Counted from the stretch's first letter, positions 33,558 through 42,969 are shown. The stretch is 64,000 bases of DNA from Burkholderia sp. H160 (GCA_000173575.1 ABYL01000004.1:62001-126000); one strand, 5' to 3'. Translations and numbers: made by a program. The notes: generated by a model from the letters alone, not told the origin.

Positions 33558-35171
33558 ATGCGCAATAACCAGCCCGTAACTCAACGCGAATACGATTTCC
33601 CCGCCTCAGAGATGCTCGTCTCGGCGACTGACGTCAAAGGAAGAATTCAGTATTGCAACCCCGCATTCATCTCGATCTCAGGCTATGCGCGAGAGGAATT
33701 GCTCGGCGCGCCACACAATATCGTGCGCCATCCCGACATGCCGCGCGAAGCCTTCGCCGATCTGTGGAACAGTCTCCATGCGGGTTACCCGTGGACGGGG
33801 CTCGTGAAAAACCGCCGCAAGAACGGTGACCATTACTGGGTGTGCGCGAACGTCACACCGGTCATTGAAAACGGGAAGACCGTCGGTTATATGAGCGTCC
33901 GAACCAAACCTTCGCGTGACGAAGTAAGACTTGCAGAGTCGACCTACACGCAGATGCGCGAAGGCACTTTGCGCTCGCACAAGTTGCGCCGTGGAAAACT
34001 GGTGCGTACCGGGCTAGCCGGCAAGCTGCAGGCACTCACGCGTTTGTCCGTTGTGGCGCGCATCGCCATCGGCTATGCGATCGCGCCACTTGCGTTCCTG
34101 CTCGTGGGTGCGTTGCAGTACGGCGGGATGCCGCCGTCGCCGTTCTGGACAGCGGCGGCAATCTCCGCTGTGCTGGCCGGGTCGGCCTGGTTCGCGCTCA
34201 ACAGGCAATTGGGTGCGCCGCTCGCGCGACTGTCCAATATCGCCACCCGAATGGCTGCCGGTGATTTGACCGTCGAAATGAGCGTCTCGAGAAACGGCGA
34301 TTTCGCAGACGTGCAGAGCGCCCTGAACCAACTCAAGGCGAATCTTGGCGCCATCGTGCTGGACGTGCGCGGCCAACTCGGCGGGGTGGTCGACGCCGCT
34401 CGCGAAATGTCGAGCGGCAATGCCGATCTGGCGCGTCGCACTGAAATGCAAGCCGCCTCGCTCGAGGAAACGGCAGCAACCATGGAGCAATTCACCACGA
34501 CCGTTAAAGCCAATGCGGACGCAGCCGCGTCTGCGCTTGGATTCGCCCGGGAGGCACAGGACGCCGCGGCGCTTGGCGGCGAGATCGTGGGTCACGTCGA
34601 ACGAACCATGTCCGGCATCACATCGGCGTCGAAGCGCATTGCCGAAATCACAGGCGTGATTGATGGCATCGCCTTTCAAACCAACATCATTGCATTGAAC
34701 GCGGCCGTTGAAGCCGCCCGTGCCGGCGACGCCGGCCGTTCGTTCGCGGTCGTCGCCACCGAAGTCCGCATGTTGGCGCAACGCTGCGCGGAGTCTGCCA
34801 AGCAAATCAAGTCCGTGGTGGATCTGACCGTCGCGGAAGTCTCGCAAGGAACGGAACTGATCGACCGTACCGCGTCGCAGATGAAAGTGATTGACGAGAC
34901 GGTCAGACGCGTACTCACCATCATCGACGATGTCGCCAATGCAAGCGACGAGCAGGCCAAGGGCATCACGCAAGTGAATCAGGCAATCACTCACCTCGAT
35001 AGCGCGACCCAACAAAACGCCGCGCTCGTGGAGCAAGCGACCGCCACCTCACAGCGGCTGATCGACTCGGCTCATGTCCTCGATGAAGCGGTGCGCCTTT
35101 TTACTATTGCCGGGTCGGCCCGTTTGCGTCGCAGTCCGGAGGAGTTTCGAACGGTGGATCCAACACACTAG
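33558..35171 (+). CDS. PAS-domain methyl-accepting chemotaxis protein (Aer-like)
   Basis: A receptor of about 537 residues. The N-terminal PAS domain (about 15-125: VSATDVKGRIQYCNPAFISISGYAREELLG, then NIVRHPDMPREAFADLW) resembles the FAD-type aerotaxis sensor Aer. Two adjacent transmembrane segments lie near 175-220. A HAMP-like linker (LSNIATRMAAGDLTVEMSV) follows, then the signalling domain with the tip EITGVIDGIAFQTNIIALNAAVEAARAGDAGRSFAVVATEVRMLAQR. No CheR-binding pentapeptide ends it. The ATG at 33558 gives the normal Aer-type N terminus. It probably steers motility by redox or oxygen state. Confidence 0.92.
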   Translation: MRNNQPVTQREYDFPASEMLVSATDVKGRIQYCNPAFISISGYAREELLGAPHNIVRHPDMPREAFADLWNSLHAGYPWTGLVKNRRKNGDHYWVCANVTPVIENGKTVGYMSVRTKPSRDEVRLAESTYTQMREGTLRSHKLRRGKLVRTGLAGKLQALTRLSVVARIAIGYAIAPLAFLLVGALQYGGMPPSPFWTAAAISAVLAGSAWFALNRQLGAPLARLSNIATRMAAGDLTVEMSVSRNGDFADVQSALNQLKANLGAIVLDVRGQLGGVVDAAREMSSGNADLARRTEMQAASLEETAATMEQFTTTVKANADAAASALGFAREAQDAAALGGEIVGHVERTMSGITSASKRIAEITGVIDGIAFQTNIIALNAAVEAARAGDAGRSFAVVATEVRMLAQRCAESAKQIKSVVDLTVAEVSQGTELIDRTASQMKVIDETVRRVLTIIDDVANASDEQAKGITQVNQAITHLDSATQQNAALVEQATATSQRLIDSAHVLDEAVRLFTIAGSARLRRSPEEFRTVDPTH

Positions 35172-35200
35172 AAGCCGCGGGAGCGGCGGAAGCTCCCCGT

Positions 35201-35593
35201 TCACAATATCGACGCCAGTTTGGGCCATCGAAGCAAAAATCCAGCGATCAGATAGCACAGCGCGCAAGCGAGGCTACCCGTGATTGCGAACTTCAGGAAA
35301 GGAGCTGCCGCTACGTTTCTCCACGCCAACGCGACGGCGACCAGTACCGGCGGATGGATTATGTAGATCGTGTAGGCGCGCCGCGATAGCGGCTGCCACA
35401 CGCCATCCAGTCTGTAGAAGCGTCGTTGGAAATATCTTGTGAGAAACAATATCGTTCCCCACGCGACAAATGGCTCCCAAAACGTGTAGACCATTGCGAG
35501 CGGACGACCGCGCAATTCAGGAAGGTACCGGCCAAGAAAGTAGACGAGCGGCAATATCGGCAGTGTCATCAGGGTTGCAGAAATCCGCGACAA
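35201..35593 (-). pseudogene. Acyltransferase 3 family protein, C-terminal fragment
   Basis: This 130-residue open frame is a membrane segment that resembles only the last third of acyltransferase-3 proteins. It has several hydrophobic spans and the phrases YTFWEPFVAWGTILFLTRYFQRRF and LSRRAYTIYIIHPPVLVAVALAWR. Full-length members have about 350-400 residues. The N-terminal part is missing, and a stop codon immediately precedes the TTG start. The homology ends where the unrelated kinase fragment on the other strand begins (35627), which points to a recombination junction near 35595-35620. Confidence 0.7.
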
Positions 35594-35626
35594 TCAGCCA
35601 AAACTCGAATCCAGGGAGCATCGAAA

Positions 35627-35947
35627 GTGTTGATTGCCTTCGGAGGACTACCGGGGACGGGAAAGACGACGATCGCGCAAACCCTCGCTCGCAATCTCGC
35701 CGCAGTTTATCTGCGTATCGATACGTTGGAACAGGCCTTTATCGCGGCCATGGGCGACGGGGCGGATATCGGACCCGCCGGTTATCTGGCCGGATATGGC
35801 GTAGCGAAAGATAATTTGCGCCTTGGATTGACCGTAGTCGTGGACTCGGTCAATGGGCTGCACGTGACGCGTAGCGGCTGGAGAAAGGTGGCGCTCGAAG
35901 CAGGTGTGCCCATCTTCGATCCACTTACCGGCACCCGAACGCTTTAG
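35627..35947 (+). pseudogene. AAA/zeta-like kinase, C-terminally truncated
   Basis: From a GTG at 35627 with GGGAG upstream, the frame encodes VLIAFGGLPGTGKTTIAQTLARN. The P-loop GLPGTGKTT identifies an AAA-family ATP-binding kinase of the kind sometimes annotated as a zeta-toxin-like phosphotransferase. Full-length relatives have about 170 residues. This one ends after about 106, at LTGTRTL, after the expected AEAGVP segment. Downstream in the same frame the sequence stays protein-like (PEQKLSIDSYADTIASP) until 36070, but I do not recognise it. The gene is probably broken. Confidence 0.65.
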
Positions 35948-36053
35948 TGTGTGTCGCGTTCGTCGTGGCCCGAGCAGAAGCTGTCGATCGACTCCTATGC
36001 AGACACGATCGCCTCGCCCGTCATCCCGTTCGATGGTTGGCGTAACCCGGGTG

Positions 36054-36470
36054 TCAATGCAGCATCGTGATGGGCTTGGTACTCAGCCGCCACAACCTCG
36101 CAAGCAAGCCCCACTTTCGGAAGAAGCCAAGACCACTCGCATCGAGTACCACGACGTCGGCGCCATTCTTTGCGGCATAAACAGCGATGGTCTTTTCAGG
36201 CGGGCCGAAAACGCGCTTCCGGGTGTAGGGCACGCCGGCATCGTCGAGTACCGCGCAGGTGCGCGTTAGTGCATCGCGCATCGATACCTTCTCGCGCCGC
36301 CGCAGCGCCGCGGGCGACTGGAACGCAACCGCGCGCCCTTTCTCCATTTCCTCGAGCACCTCGACCAACTGCACTTTCGTCACGCATTTTTCAGCGAAAA
36401 GAAACGCAGCGTGGCGAGCGGCTTCGAGCGCGCCTTCCTTGCACAGTACAGGGATCAGCAGCGTCAACAT
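36054..36470 (-). CDS. Universal stress protein family (UspA-like)
   Basis: This protein of about 138 residues fits the Usp fold: MLTLLIPVLCKEGALEAARHAAFLF at the N terminus and the C-terminal GADVVVLDASGLGFFRKWGLLARLWRLSTKPITMLH. The nucleotide-binding Gly-rich loop (G2xG9xGS/T) is incomplete, so ATP binding is doubtful. The start at 36470 has GAGG at suitable spacing. Usp proteins act in the cytosol during growth arrest or stress. No operon partner is seen. Confidence 0.65.
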   Translation of the reverse strand: MLTLLIPVLCKEGALEAARHAAFLFAEKCVTKVQLVEVLEEMEKGRAVAFQSPAALRRREKVSMRDALTRTCAVLDDAGVPYTRKRVFGPPEKTIAVYAAKNGADVVVLDASGLGFFRKWGLLARLWRLSTKPITMLH

Positions 36471-37113
36471 CTTCAACCTCGACAGATGGAATTCCCTGTT
36501 TGCATTTCAGCATGCGATACATCAAGACGCAGCAAAACTTCGGACCGCGCGCATAAAAACGATATCAAGATCCAGCGTCGTCGTAGCGCCAACTACGCGT
36601 AATGGAATGTAAGCGCGGCAGGCCGTTAGGCGGGTGCTGCCGGATAGCCGCCACAACGGGTTGCGATTTCTTTCCAGGGGTATCGAATCTGGTTATCGGG
36701 GTCGGCGCGAGGCGACATCAGAAGCACCACGGATGCCCCACCCGCGAGGTTCGTCGAGGCCTGCCGGGGCGAGGCTCGCGGGAGTCCATCGTCACGGTCC
36801 GCGGGCGCGTTCGGCAATGCGCGATGCATGCAGCAGAATGCGTATGTGGTTAACCCGCTCTTTCAAGCGGTGGCGCGCGTGCTTATGGTGCTGCATGCGG
36901 ACGGCGGGCGACGAACTATGATCGGCTCGCCGTCATTCGATGGATAGGGGTATCGGCAGCTGCCATGCATTGCCATCGGATTCGCGCGCAAGACCGCGCG
37001 TGACGTCTTCTGCTGCGAAGGGGCGACCGTCACATCGACGTGTCGAAAAAACGCACGGAGAAGCGAACAGATACCTGCGCCACCGGCACGGCCGGACGGG
37101 ATCGCAGGCGAGC

Positions 37114-37133
37114 AGGCCTCCATCAGGAGGCCT
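37114..37133. terminator. Short perfect hairpin
   Basis: AGGCCTCC (37114-37121), ATCA, GGAGGCCT (37126-37133). There is no T run. It could be a terminator remnant or an RNA-level structure in front of the 47-aa ORF. Confidence 0.3.
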
Positions 37134-37152
37134 CCGTAGAGGGGACAAAAAG

Positions 37153-37296
37153 ATGTTCGGATGCAAGATGATTGACGTCAACGCATTATCCGCCCGACCC
37201 GCTCTAACGCTGGTCCAGAGGCAAGCGCACCGATCCCGTGACGGCTATGTCCATCCCGTCCACAGTCCCCGCGAACAGACACAGCACGGCCAATAG
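37153..37296 (+). CDS. 47-aa doubtful small ORF
   Basis: An ATG at 37153 with GAGGGG upstream opens a 47-codon frame (MFGCKMIDVNALSARP onward). The ribosome site is good, but the peptide has no recognised features and the following sequence leads directly to livK. It may be a spurious frame. Confidence 0.2.
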   Translation: MFGCKMIDVNALSARPALTLVQRQAHRSRDGYVHPVHSPREQTQHGQ

Positions 37297-37474
37297 CCAA
37301 TGGCGGGCTCAGTGCGGCATTCGCCGTGACAGCCCCCTACCCCAACCGACCAGCCAAACCCCGGCTTCGGGTGTGCAAACCGTTACGCCGGATCCCGCTC
37401 ACCGTGTTCTCGCAGAAATTAACGGGGGGTCCGATTTTCAACGTTGTTACGTGGGTTGTTAGCAAGGAAATCGA

Positions 37475-38650
37475 ATGCAGAACAAAAAACGCACTTTGCT
37501 TAAAGCCGCGGCCGCACTCATGCTGGCAGGTTCGAGCGTGATCGCCCATGCGGACGATGTGGTCAAGATCGGGCTCATCGTCCCAATGAGCGGTCCGTTC
37601 GCTTCCACGGGTCGTCAGGTGGACGCGGCGGTCAAGCTATATATCGCCCAGCATGGCGACACGGTCGCGGGTAAGAAGATCGAGGTCATCCTGAAGGACG
37701 ACACCAACGTCCCGGATACGACCAAGCGCCTCGCGCAGGAACTGATCGTCAAGGATCACGTCTCGGTGCTGGCCGGCTTCGGGCTCACGCCGCTGGCGCT
37801 CGCCGCCGCGCCGCTCGCGACCCAGGCGAAGGTGCCGATGATCGTCATGAACGCGGCCACCGCGATGATCACGGAGCAGTCGCCTTACATCGTGCGCTCG
37901 GGCTTCACGCTGCCGCAGAACACCTTGGGCATCGCCCGTTGGGCGCCGAAGAACGGCATCAAGAAGGTGGTCACGCTGGTGGCCGACTACGGTCCCGGCA
38001 TCGACGCGCAGAACTCCTTCAAGAAAGTGTTCGAAGCGGAGGGTGGCAACGTCGTCGAGCAACTGCGCGTGCCGGTCGCCAACCCGGACTTTTCGCCGTT
38101 CTTGCAGAAGGTCGCCGACATCAAGCCTGACGCGCTGTTCATCTTCGTGCCGTCGGGCGCCGGCGCCGTGTTCATGAAGCAGTTCGCCGAGCGAGGCCTG
38201 AGCAAGCAGGGCATCAAACTGATCGGTACCGGCGACGTGGTCGACGACGACATCCTGAACGCCATGGGTGACGTGGCGCTCGGCGCGGTGACATCGATGC
38301 ACTACACGGCCGCGCTCGACAATCCCGAGAACCGCGCCTACGTCGCTGCTTTCGAAAAAGCCAACCCGGGCATGCGCCCGAACTTCCACAGCGTCGGTGC
38401 CTATGACGGCATGCACCTGATCTACGCGGCGCTGCAAACCACCAAGGGCGACACCAGCGGCGACAAGCTGCTGGCAGCCATGAAGGGGCAGAAATGGAAC
38501 AGCCCGCGCGGCCCGGTGGAACTCGACCCGCAGACGCGTGAGATGATCCAGAACGTGTACATCAGCCGAACGGAACGCGTGAATGGCCAGCTGTTCAACG
38601 TGTCTTTCGACAAGGTCGAAGCCGTCAAGGATCCGGCCAAGATCAAATAA
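37475..38650 (+). CDS. livK: ABC transporter substrate-binding protein, branched-chain amino acid type
   Basis: This 391-residue periplasmic protein has a signal peptide (MQNKKRTLLKAAAALMLAG, then SSVIAHA, cleavage near residue 26). The fold is Leu/Ile/Val-binding protein type I: VVKIGLIVPMSGPFASTGRQVDAAVKLY, then NDGxVAGKKIEVILKDD-like spacing and a C-terminal FHSVGAYDGMHLIYAAL. It binds a small amino acid or related substrate and delivers it to the LivHM permease. It is the first gene of a complete operon. A stem-loop between livK and livH may allow higher livK expression. Confidence 0.9.
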   Translation: MQNKKRTLLKAAAALMLAGSSVIAHADDVVKIGLIVPMSGPFASTGRQVDAAVKLYIAQHGDTVAGKKIEVILKDDTNVPDTTKRLAQELIVKDHVSVLAGFGLTPLALAAAPLATQAKVPMIVMNAATAMITEQSPYIVRSGFTLPQNTLGIARWAPKNGIKKVVTLVADYGPGIDAQNSFKKVFEAEGGNVVEQLRVPVANPDFSPFLQKVADIKPDALFIFVPSGAGAVFMKQFAERGLSKQGIKLIGTGDVVDDDILNAMGDVALGAVTSMHYTAALDNPENRAYVAAFEKANPGMRPNFHSVGAYDGMHLIYAALQTTKGDTSGDKLLAAMKGQKWNSPRGPVELDPQTREMIQNVYISRTERVNGQLFNVSFDKVEAVKDPAKIK

Positions 38651-38695
38651 CCTCGTCAAAGCAAGCCAGACAGTATCCGGATGCTCCGACTTGCC

Positions 38696-38728
38696 CGCCG
38701 CGCCCCTCGCACTGCCAGGGGCGCGGCG
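38696..38728 (+). terminator. Stem-loop between livK and livH (attenuator-like)
   Basis: CGCCGCGCCCCT (38696-38707), a 9-nt loop, AGGGGCGCGGCG (38717-38728), followed by TTT. A 12-bp G/C stem with only three T suggests partial termination or mRNA stabilisation. That fits the usual excess of binding protein over permease. Confidence 0.6.
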
Positions 38729-38746
38729 TTTCGACGGTAAAAATTC

Positions 38747-39607
38747 ATGTTGACCATTCTCTTCGACGGCATTGCCTACGGCATGCTTCTGTTCGTGCTG
38801 GCCAGCGGTCTGGCCATCACGCTGGGGTTGATGAACTTCGTCAATCTCGCGCACGGCGCCTTCGCGATGGTGGGCGGCTACGCCACCGTGCTTGCGATGT
38901 CGCGTCTGGGCGTCCCCTTCTTCTGCGCGTTGCCCCTTGCGTTCGTCGCGTCCGCCCTGCTCGGCGGCATCCTCGAACGCACGCTCTACAAGCGGGTGTA
39001 CGGGCAATCCGAGCTCAACCAGGTGCTGTTCACGATCGGCCTGACCTTCATGGCCATCGCGACGGTCGACTACTTCATGGGTTCGACCCAGCAGTTCCTG
39101 AACCTGCCGGAATGGCTCCAGGGCCGCACGGTGTTCGCCGGCATCGGCATCGGTTACTACCGGTTGTTCGTGATCCTGGTCTGCGTGGTACTCGTCATCG
39201 CGCTCCAGCTGATCCTGACGCGAACCCGCTTCGGCAGCCGCCTGCGTGCATCGGTGGATGATCCGCGCGCGGCGAGCGGCCTCGGCATCAACATCAACTT
39301 CGTGTTTCTGACCACCTTCGCATTCGGCTCAGGCCTCGCCGGCCTCGGGGGCGCGCTGGGCGCGAACATGCTGGGCCTCGATCCGATCTTCCCGCTCAAG
39401 TTCATGATCTATTTCCTGGTCGTGGTCGCGGTAGGCGGCACGACCTCGCTGACCGGTCCGCTGCTGGCCTCGCTGCTGCTGGGCATCGCCGACGTGGCAG
39501 GCAAGTACTACATCCCCGATCTGGGGGCGTTCATCATTTACGGCGTCATGATCATCACCCTGATGTGGCGACCACAAGGTCTATTCGCCAGGGCGGGGGG
39601 CAAATGA
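38747..39607 (+). CDS. livH: ABC transporter permease, LivH type
   Basis: This 286-residue integral membrane protein has about eight transmembrane segments. LivH signatures include ASGLAITLGLMNFVNLAHGAFAMVGGY at the N terminus and GLGGALGANMLGLDPIFPLKFMIYFLVVVAVGG toward the end. It forms the inner-membrane channel with LivM. Its stop overlaps the livM start (ATGA at 39604-39607), which indicates translational coupling. Confidence 0.93.
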   Translation: MLTILFDGIAYGMLLFVLASGLAITLGLMNFVNLAHGAFAMVGGYATVLAMSRLGVPFFCALPLAFVASALLGGILERTLYKRVYGQSELNQVLFTIGLTFMAIATVDYFMGSTQQFLNLPEWLQGRTVFAGIGIGYYRLFVILVCVVLVIALQLILTRTRFGSRLRASVDDPRAASGLGININFVFLTTFAFGSGLAGLGGALGANMLGLDPIFPLKFMIYFLVVVAVGGTTSLTGPLLASLLLGIADVAGKYYIPDLGAFIIYGVMIITLMWRPQGLFARAGGK

Positions 39608-40617
39608 AAGCGGCAATTTCTAGCGAAATGGGTACACCAACGATTGCACCCGAAGTCCGCAGCATGGGCAGGCAGTGGTCACGCTGGCGCCCCGCGGAAG
39701 TCATTTTCTGGATCGTGGCCCTGGGCGCCTGCCTGATGCCGCTGAATAACTACCTGCTGCTCAATGAGATGGCGATCCTCGCGTTGTTCGCGGTATCGCT
39801 CGACCTGATTCTCGGCTACACCGGCATCGTCTCGCTCGGCCATGCGGCGTTTTTCGGTCTCGGCGCTTATTCGGCCGCGTTGCTGGCCAAGTATTTCAAT
39901 CTCGATCCGCTGTTGGGCATGCTGCTCTCGTGCGGGGTGGCGGCGTTTGCGGGCCTCGTCACCAGCGTGCTGGTGATGCGCGGCTCGGACCTCACGCGCC
40001 TCATGGTGACGCTAGGCGTGGCCTCCATCCTGCATGAACTGGCCAACAAGCTGAACTGGCTCACCGGCGGGGCAGACGGCATGACGGGCGTGCCGATGGT
40101 GCCGCTGTTCGGGCACCTCGAGTTCGACCTGTTCGGCAAGGTGGCCTATACCTACTCGATCGTGACACTGTTCGTGCTGTTCGTCGTCGCGCGCGCCGTG
40201 GTGAAGTCGCCGTTTGGCATGTCGCTGCAGGTGATCCGTCAGAATCCGCTTCGCGCGGCGGCCATGGGCGTGCCGGTCAACCTGCGCCGCACCGCCGTGT
40301 ACACGCTGAGCGCGGCCTACGCCGGCGTGGCCGGCGCCCTGCTCGCGCAGACCACGGGCTTCGCGTCGCTCGACGTACTCGACTTCCACCGCTCGGCCGA
40401 CGTGCTGCTGATGCTGATGATCGGCGGTGCGGGCTATCTGTATGGCGGCATCATCGGCGCGGTCGTATTCAGGTTCATGCAGGACCGGCTGGCGGACATC
40501 ACGCCGCAATACTGGCAGTTCTGGATCGGCTTGCTGCTGGTGATCATCGTGATCGTCGGTCACGAGCGGCTCGTGCGTCCGTGGACGTGGTTCCGTCGCA
40601 GCGGGAGCAAAGCGTGA
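39604..40617 (+). CDS. livM: ABC transporter permease, LivM type
   Basis: A permease of about 337 residues starting at the ATG that overlaps the livH stop. LivM features include DLILGYTGIVSLGHAAFFGLGAYSAALLAKY and AYAGVAGALLAQTTGFASLDVLDFHRSADVLLMLMIGG. About ten transmembrane segments are predicted. The C terminus ends in basic residues (RLVRPWTWFRRSGSKA). It pairs with LivH and is energised by LivG and LivF. The downstream livG begins with GTG overlapping its stop. Confidence 0.93.
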   Translation: MKAAISSEMGTPTIAPEVRSMGRQWSRWRPAEVIFWIVALGACLMPLNNYLLLNEMAILALFAVSLDLILGYTGIVSLGHAAFFGLGAYSAALLAKYFNLDPLLGMLLSCGVAAFAGLVTSVLVMRGSDLTRLMVTLGVASILHELANKLNWLTGGADGMTGVPMVPLFGHLEFDLFGKVAYTYSIVTLFVLFVVARAVVKSPFGMSLQVIRQNPLRAAAMGVPVNLRRTAVYTLSAAYAGVAGALLAQTTGFASLDVLDFHRSADVLLMLMIGGAGYLYGGIIGAVVFRFMQDRLADITPQYWQFWIGLLLVIIVIVGHERLVRPWTWFRRSGSKA

Positions 40618-41378
40618 CGATCGCACTGCAGACATTCAACCTGGTCAAGCGCTTCGGCGGCCTCGTTGCCACCAACGACGTGTCGATCGCGGTCGAGAAA
40701 GGCGCCCGCCAGGCCCTGATCGGCCCCAACGGCGCCGGCAAGACGACGCTGATCAATCAGCTGACCGGCGTGTTGACGCCGACTTCGGGCCGCATCGAGC
40801 TCGAAGGCCACGACATCACCTCGCTGTCCGTGCATAAGCGGGCCCGCGCGGGCCTCGTCCGTACGTTTCAGATCAACCAGCTGTTCAAGGAGATGACGCC
40901 GGCCGAGTCGCTGTCCGTGGCCATCTCCGAACGCGATGGTCTCGGCGCACGCTTCTGGCGCGCGCTCGGTCATCGCGGCGAAGTCATGGACGAGGTCGCT
41001 TCGCTGCTCGATCAGTGCAAGCTGATCGACGTCATGCATCGCGAAACTCACGTGCTGCCCTACGGCAAGCAGCGCCTGCTCGAAATCGCGCTGGCGCTGG
41101 CGGCGAAGCCGCGGGTGCTGCTACTGGACGAGCCAGTGGCCGGTGTTCCCGACGGCGAACGCCGCGAGATTCTCAACACGGTCGCCGCATTGCCCGAAGA
41201 CGTGACCATTGTGCTGATCGAGCACGACATGGATCTGGTGTTCAGCTTCGCCAACCGCATTTCGGTGCTGGTGAGCGGCGGTCTGCTCACCGAGGGCGCA
41301 TGCGCCGACATCGCCCGCGACCCTCGCGTGAAGGCTGTGTATCTGGGCGAGGAGCTGGCTGGAGGCGAATATGTCTGA
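40614..41378 (+). CDS. livG: ABC transporter ATP-binding protein, LivG type
   Basis: A protein of about 254 residues with a GTG start overlapping the livM stop. It has Walker A GPNGAGKTTLI, the Q-loop region FQINQLFKEMT, the signature-like LPYGKQRLLEIALALAAKPRVLLLDEPVAGV (Walker B inside), and the H-loop IEHDMDLVF. The signature departs from the usual LSYGQQRRLEIA. It is an ATPase on the cytosolic face of the LivHM permease. Its stop overlaps livF by 8 bp. Confidence 0.92.
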   Translation: MTIALQTFNLVKRFGGLVATNDVSIAVEKGARQALIGPNGAGKTTLINQLTGVLTPTSGRIELEGHDITSLSVHKRARAGLVRTFQINQLFKEMTPAESLSVAISERDGLGARFWRALGHRGEVMDEVASLLDQCKLIDVMHRETHVLPYGKQRLLEIALALAAKPRVLLLDEPVAGVPDGERREILNTVAALPEDVTIVLIEHDMDLVFSFANRISVLVSGGLLTEGACADIARDPRVKAVYLGEELAGGEYV

Positions 41379-42078
41379 ATTGTTGAAGCTGGAAGGAATC
41401 GTAGCGGGCTATGGCGAAGCCAAAATCCTGTCGGGCATTGATCTGGACCTGGGTCAAGGCCAGGCGCTGGCGCTACTTGGCCGCAACGGCACGGGTAAAA
41501 CCACGCTGATCAACACGATCGTCGGCCACACGCATCGTTTTAGCGGGCGGGTCTGGCTCAACGGCAAGGACGTCACCGGATTCAAGCCGCACCAGCGCGC
41601 CTTGGCCGGCATTGGCTGGGTGCCGCAGGAACGCAATATCTTCAAGTCGCTGACGGTCGAAGAGAACCTGACCGCGATCGCGGTGCCCGGCCCCTGGGAT
41701 CTGGCTCGCATCTACAGGATGTTCCCTCGTCTGGAGGAGCGTCGCGCGAACATGGGCAACCAGCTCTCCGGCGGCGAGCAGCAGATGTTGGCGATCGGCC
41801 GCGCGCTCATGCTCAATCCCAAGGTGCTGCTGCTCGACGAACCGCTCGAAGGCCTCGCGCCCATCATCGTGCAGGACTTGATGCGCATCCTCTCGGACAT
41901 CATCCGGGACGAAGGGCTCTCGGTGATTCTCGTCGAGCAGAACGCCCGCAAGGCCCTGAGCATCACGCACGACGCGGTGGTGCTCGAGCGCGGCTCGGTC
42001 ATTCATTCGAGCACTGCAGCGGAGCTATTGGCCCAGGATCACATGATTGATACCTTGCTGGCCGTGTCTCAACACTGA
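41371..42078 (+). CDS. livF: ABC transporter ATP-binding protein, LivF type
   Basis: This 235-residue ATPase has Walker A GRNGTGKTTLI, the Q-loop GWVPQERNIFKSLTVEENL, the signature LSGGEQQMLAIGRAL and Walker B VLLLDEPLEGL. It is the usual second ATPase of the LivFGHMJ system and works with LivG. It closes the operon. An unrelated hydrolase converges 24 bp downstream, so the substrate is not revealed by the neighbours. Confidence 0.93.
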   Translation: MSELLKLEGIVAGYGEAKILSGIDLDLGQGQALALLGRNGTGKTTLINTIVGHTHRFSGRVWLNGKDVTGFKPHQRALAGIGWVPQERNIFKSLTVEENLTAIAVPGPWDLARIYRMFPRLEERRANMGNQLSGGEQQMLAIGRALMLNPKVLLLDEPLEGLAPIIVQDLMRILSDIIRDEGLSVILVEQNARKALSITHDAVVLERGSVIHSSTAAELLAQDHMIDTLLAVSQH

Positions 42079-42102
42079 GTGGGGTGCGATGCTTCAGCCG
42101 GG

Positions 42103-42969
42103 CTACGCCGCGAAAGCTGCGACCGCCCGGTTGAATGCATCCGGTCTCGCGACGTTCATTCCATGCGACGCGCCGCCGATCGTTGCGCGTTCAGCAAACT
42201 CGATCCACTGTCCCAGCTTGTCGACCGTATTGCGGAACATACGGGGACTTTTCTCGCCATCGATCAACAACGTCCGGCACTTGACGTCGCGCGCTGCTTC
42301 CGGCGTATAGGCAGGAAGCGGATCGAGCAACTGCTTGGGCAGCGTGAGCGCGTTATCGAGCGCCATACGACGAAAACTCTCCGGGCTTTTGCTCCAGAAC
42401 CCCGGCATGCTCACGGAATCCACGAACATCGACAAGCCCGCGTCGAACTCGCCCCGCCCGATCAGTTCCGCTGCGCGTGCTCGCAGGACGTTGGTCGCCG
42501 GCGGCATGAACGCGGGCTGACTCCTCGATTCGGTTTGCAGTGGGCCGCCGGGATCCGCTAGCGTCAGCGTTTTCACAAGGCGCGGAAATTCGCGCGCGAG
42601 ATGGAAAGCCACGCAACCACCGCGTGAGTGACCGACCAGATGAACGGGAGCGAGGTCGAGCGCCGTGATGAATCCGGCGATCTCTTCGACGTGCGCTTCC
42701 CAGCTGAAGTCGCTGCGTCCGAACGCGTCGATCTCGGGCCAGTAATGGCTCAAGCTCGGTGCGAAGCAGTGAAACCGGCCCGACAGGGAAGCCATCTGGG
42801 CGTCCCAAAAGCGATAGTCACACAGCGAGCCGTGCACGAACACCATGGGCTCGCCACGCCCGCGCTCGACATACGGTACGGCAAGACTCGATGCGGTCGT
42901 CACGAACGATGGCGCAGACGAGCCATGGGCCGTGGCGAGAATCGATGGGCTGGTACGTGCATTCATCAC
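42103..42969 (-). CDS. Alpha/beta-fold hydrolase
   Basis: This 288-residue protein has GRGEPMVFVHGSLCDYRFWDAQM (oxyanion segment), the nucleophile elbow VGHSRGGCVAFHLAREF and the C-terminal His in GGASHGMNVARP. The pattern suits haloperoxidase or ester hydrolase types. It is divergent from a LysR gene with a strong inverted repeat in the 94-bp gap, so it is probably regulated by that LysR. The substrate is unknown. It converges on livF, and no terminator is obvious. Confidence 0.88.
   Translation of the reverse strand: MMNARTSPSILATAHGSSAPSFVTTASSLAVPYVERGRGEPMVFVHGSLCDYRFWDAQMASLSGRFHCFAPSLSHYWPEIDAFGRSDFSWEAHVEEIAGFITALDLAPVHLVGHSRGGCVAFHLAREFPRLVKTLTLADPGGPLQTESRSQPAFMPPATNVLRARAAELIGRGEFDAGLSMFVDSVSMPGFWSKSPESFRRMALDNALTLPKQLLDPLPAYTPEAARDVKCRTLLIDGEKSPRMFRNTVDKLGQWIEFAERATIGGASHGMNVARPDAFNRAVAAFAA

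Larger units (their letters stand above)
36471..37474. other. About 1 kb largely gene-free region
   Basis: The space between the universal stress protein and livK has no convincing gene beyond a doubtful 47-aa ORF at 37153. Several open frames on both strands lack codon character and ribosome sites. One perfect hairpin, AGGCCTCC-ATCA-GGAGGCCT, lies at 37114-37133. The livK ribosome site AAGGAAA is at 37464-37470. Confidence 0.5.

Noticed and set aside
37637-39007. Minus-strand open frame of about 456 codons across livK and livH
   Set aside because: Shadow of the liv genes, with compositional bias and no ribosome site.
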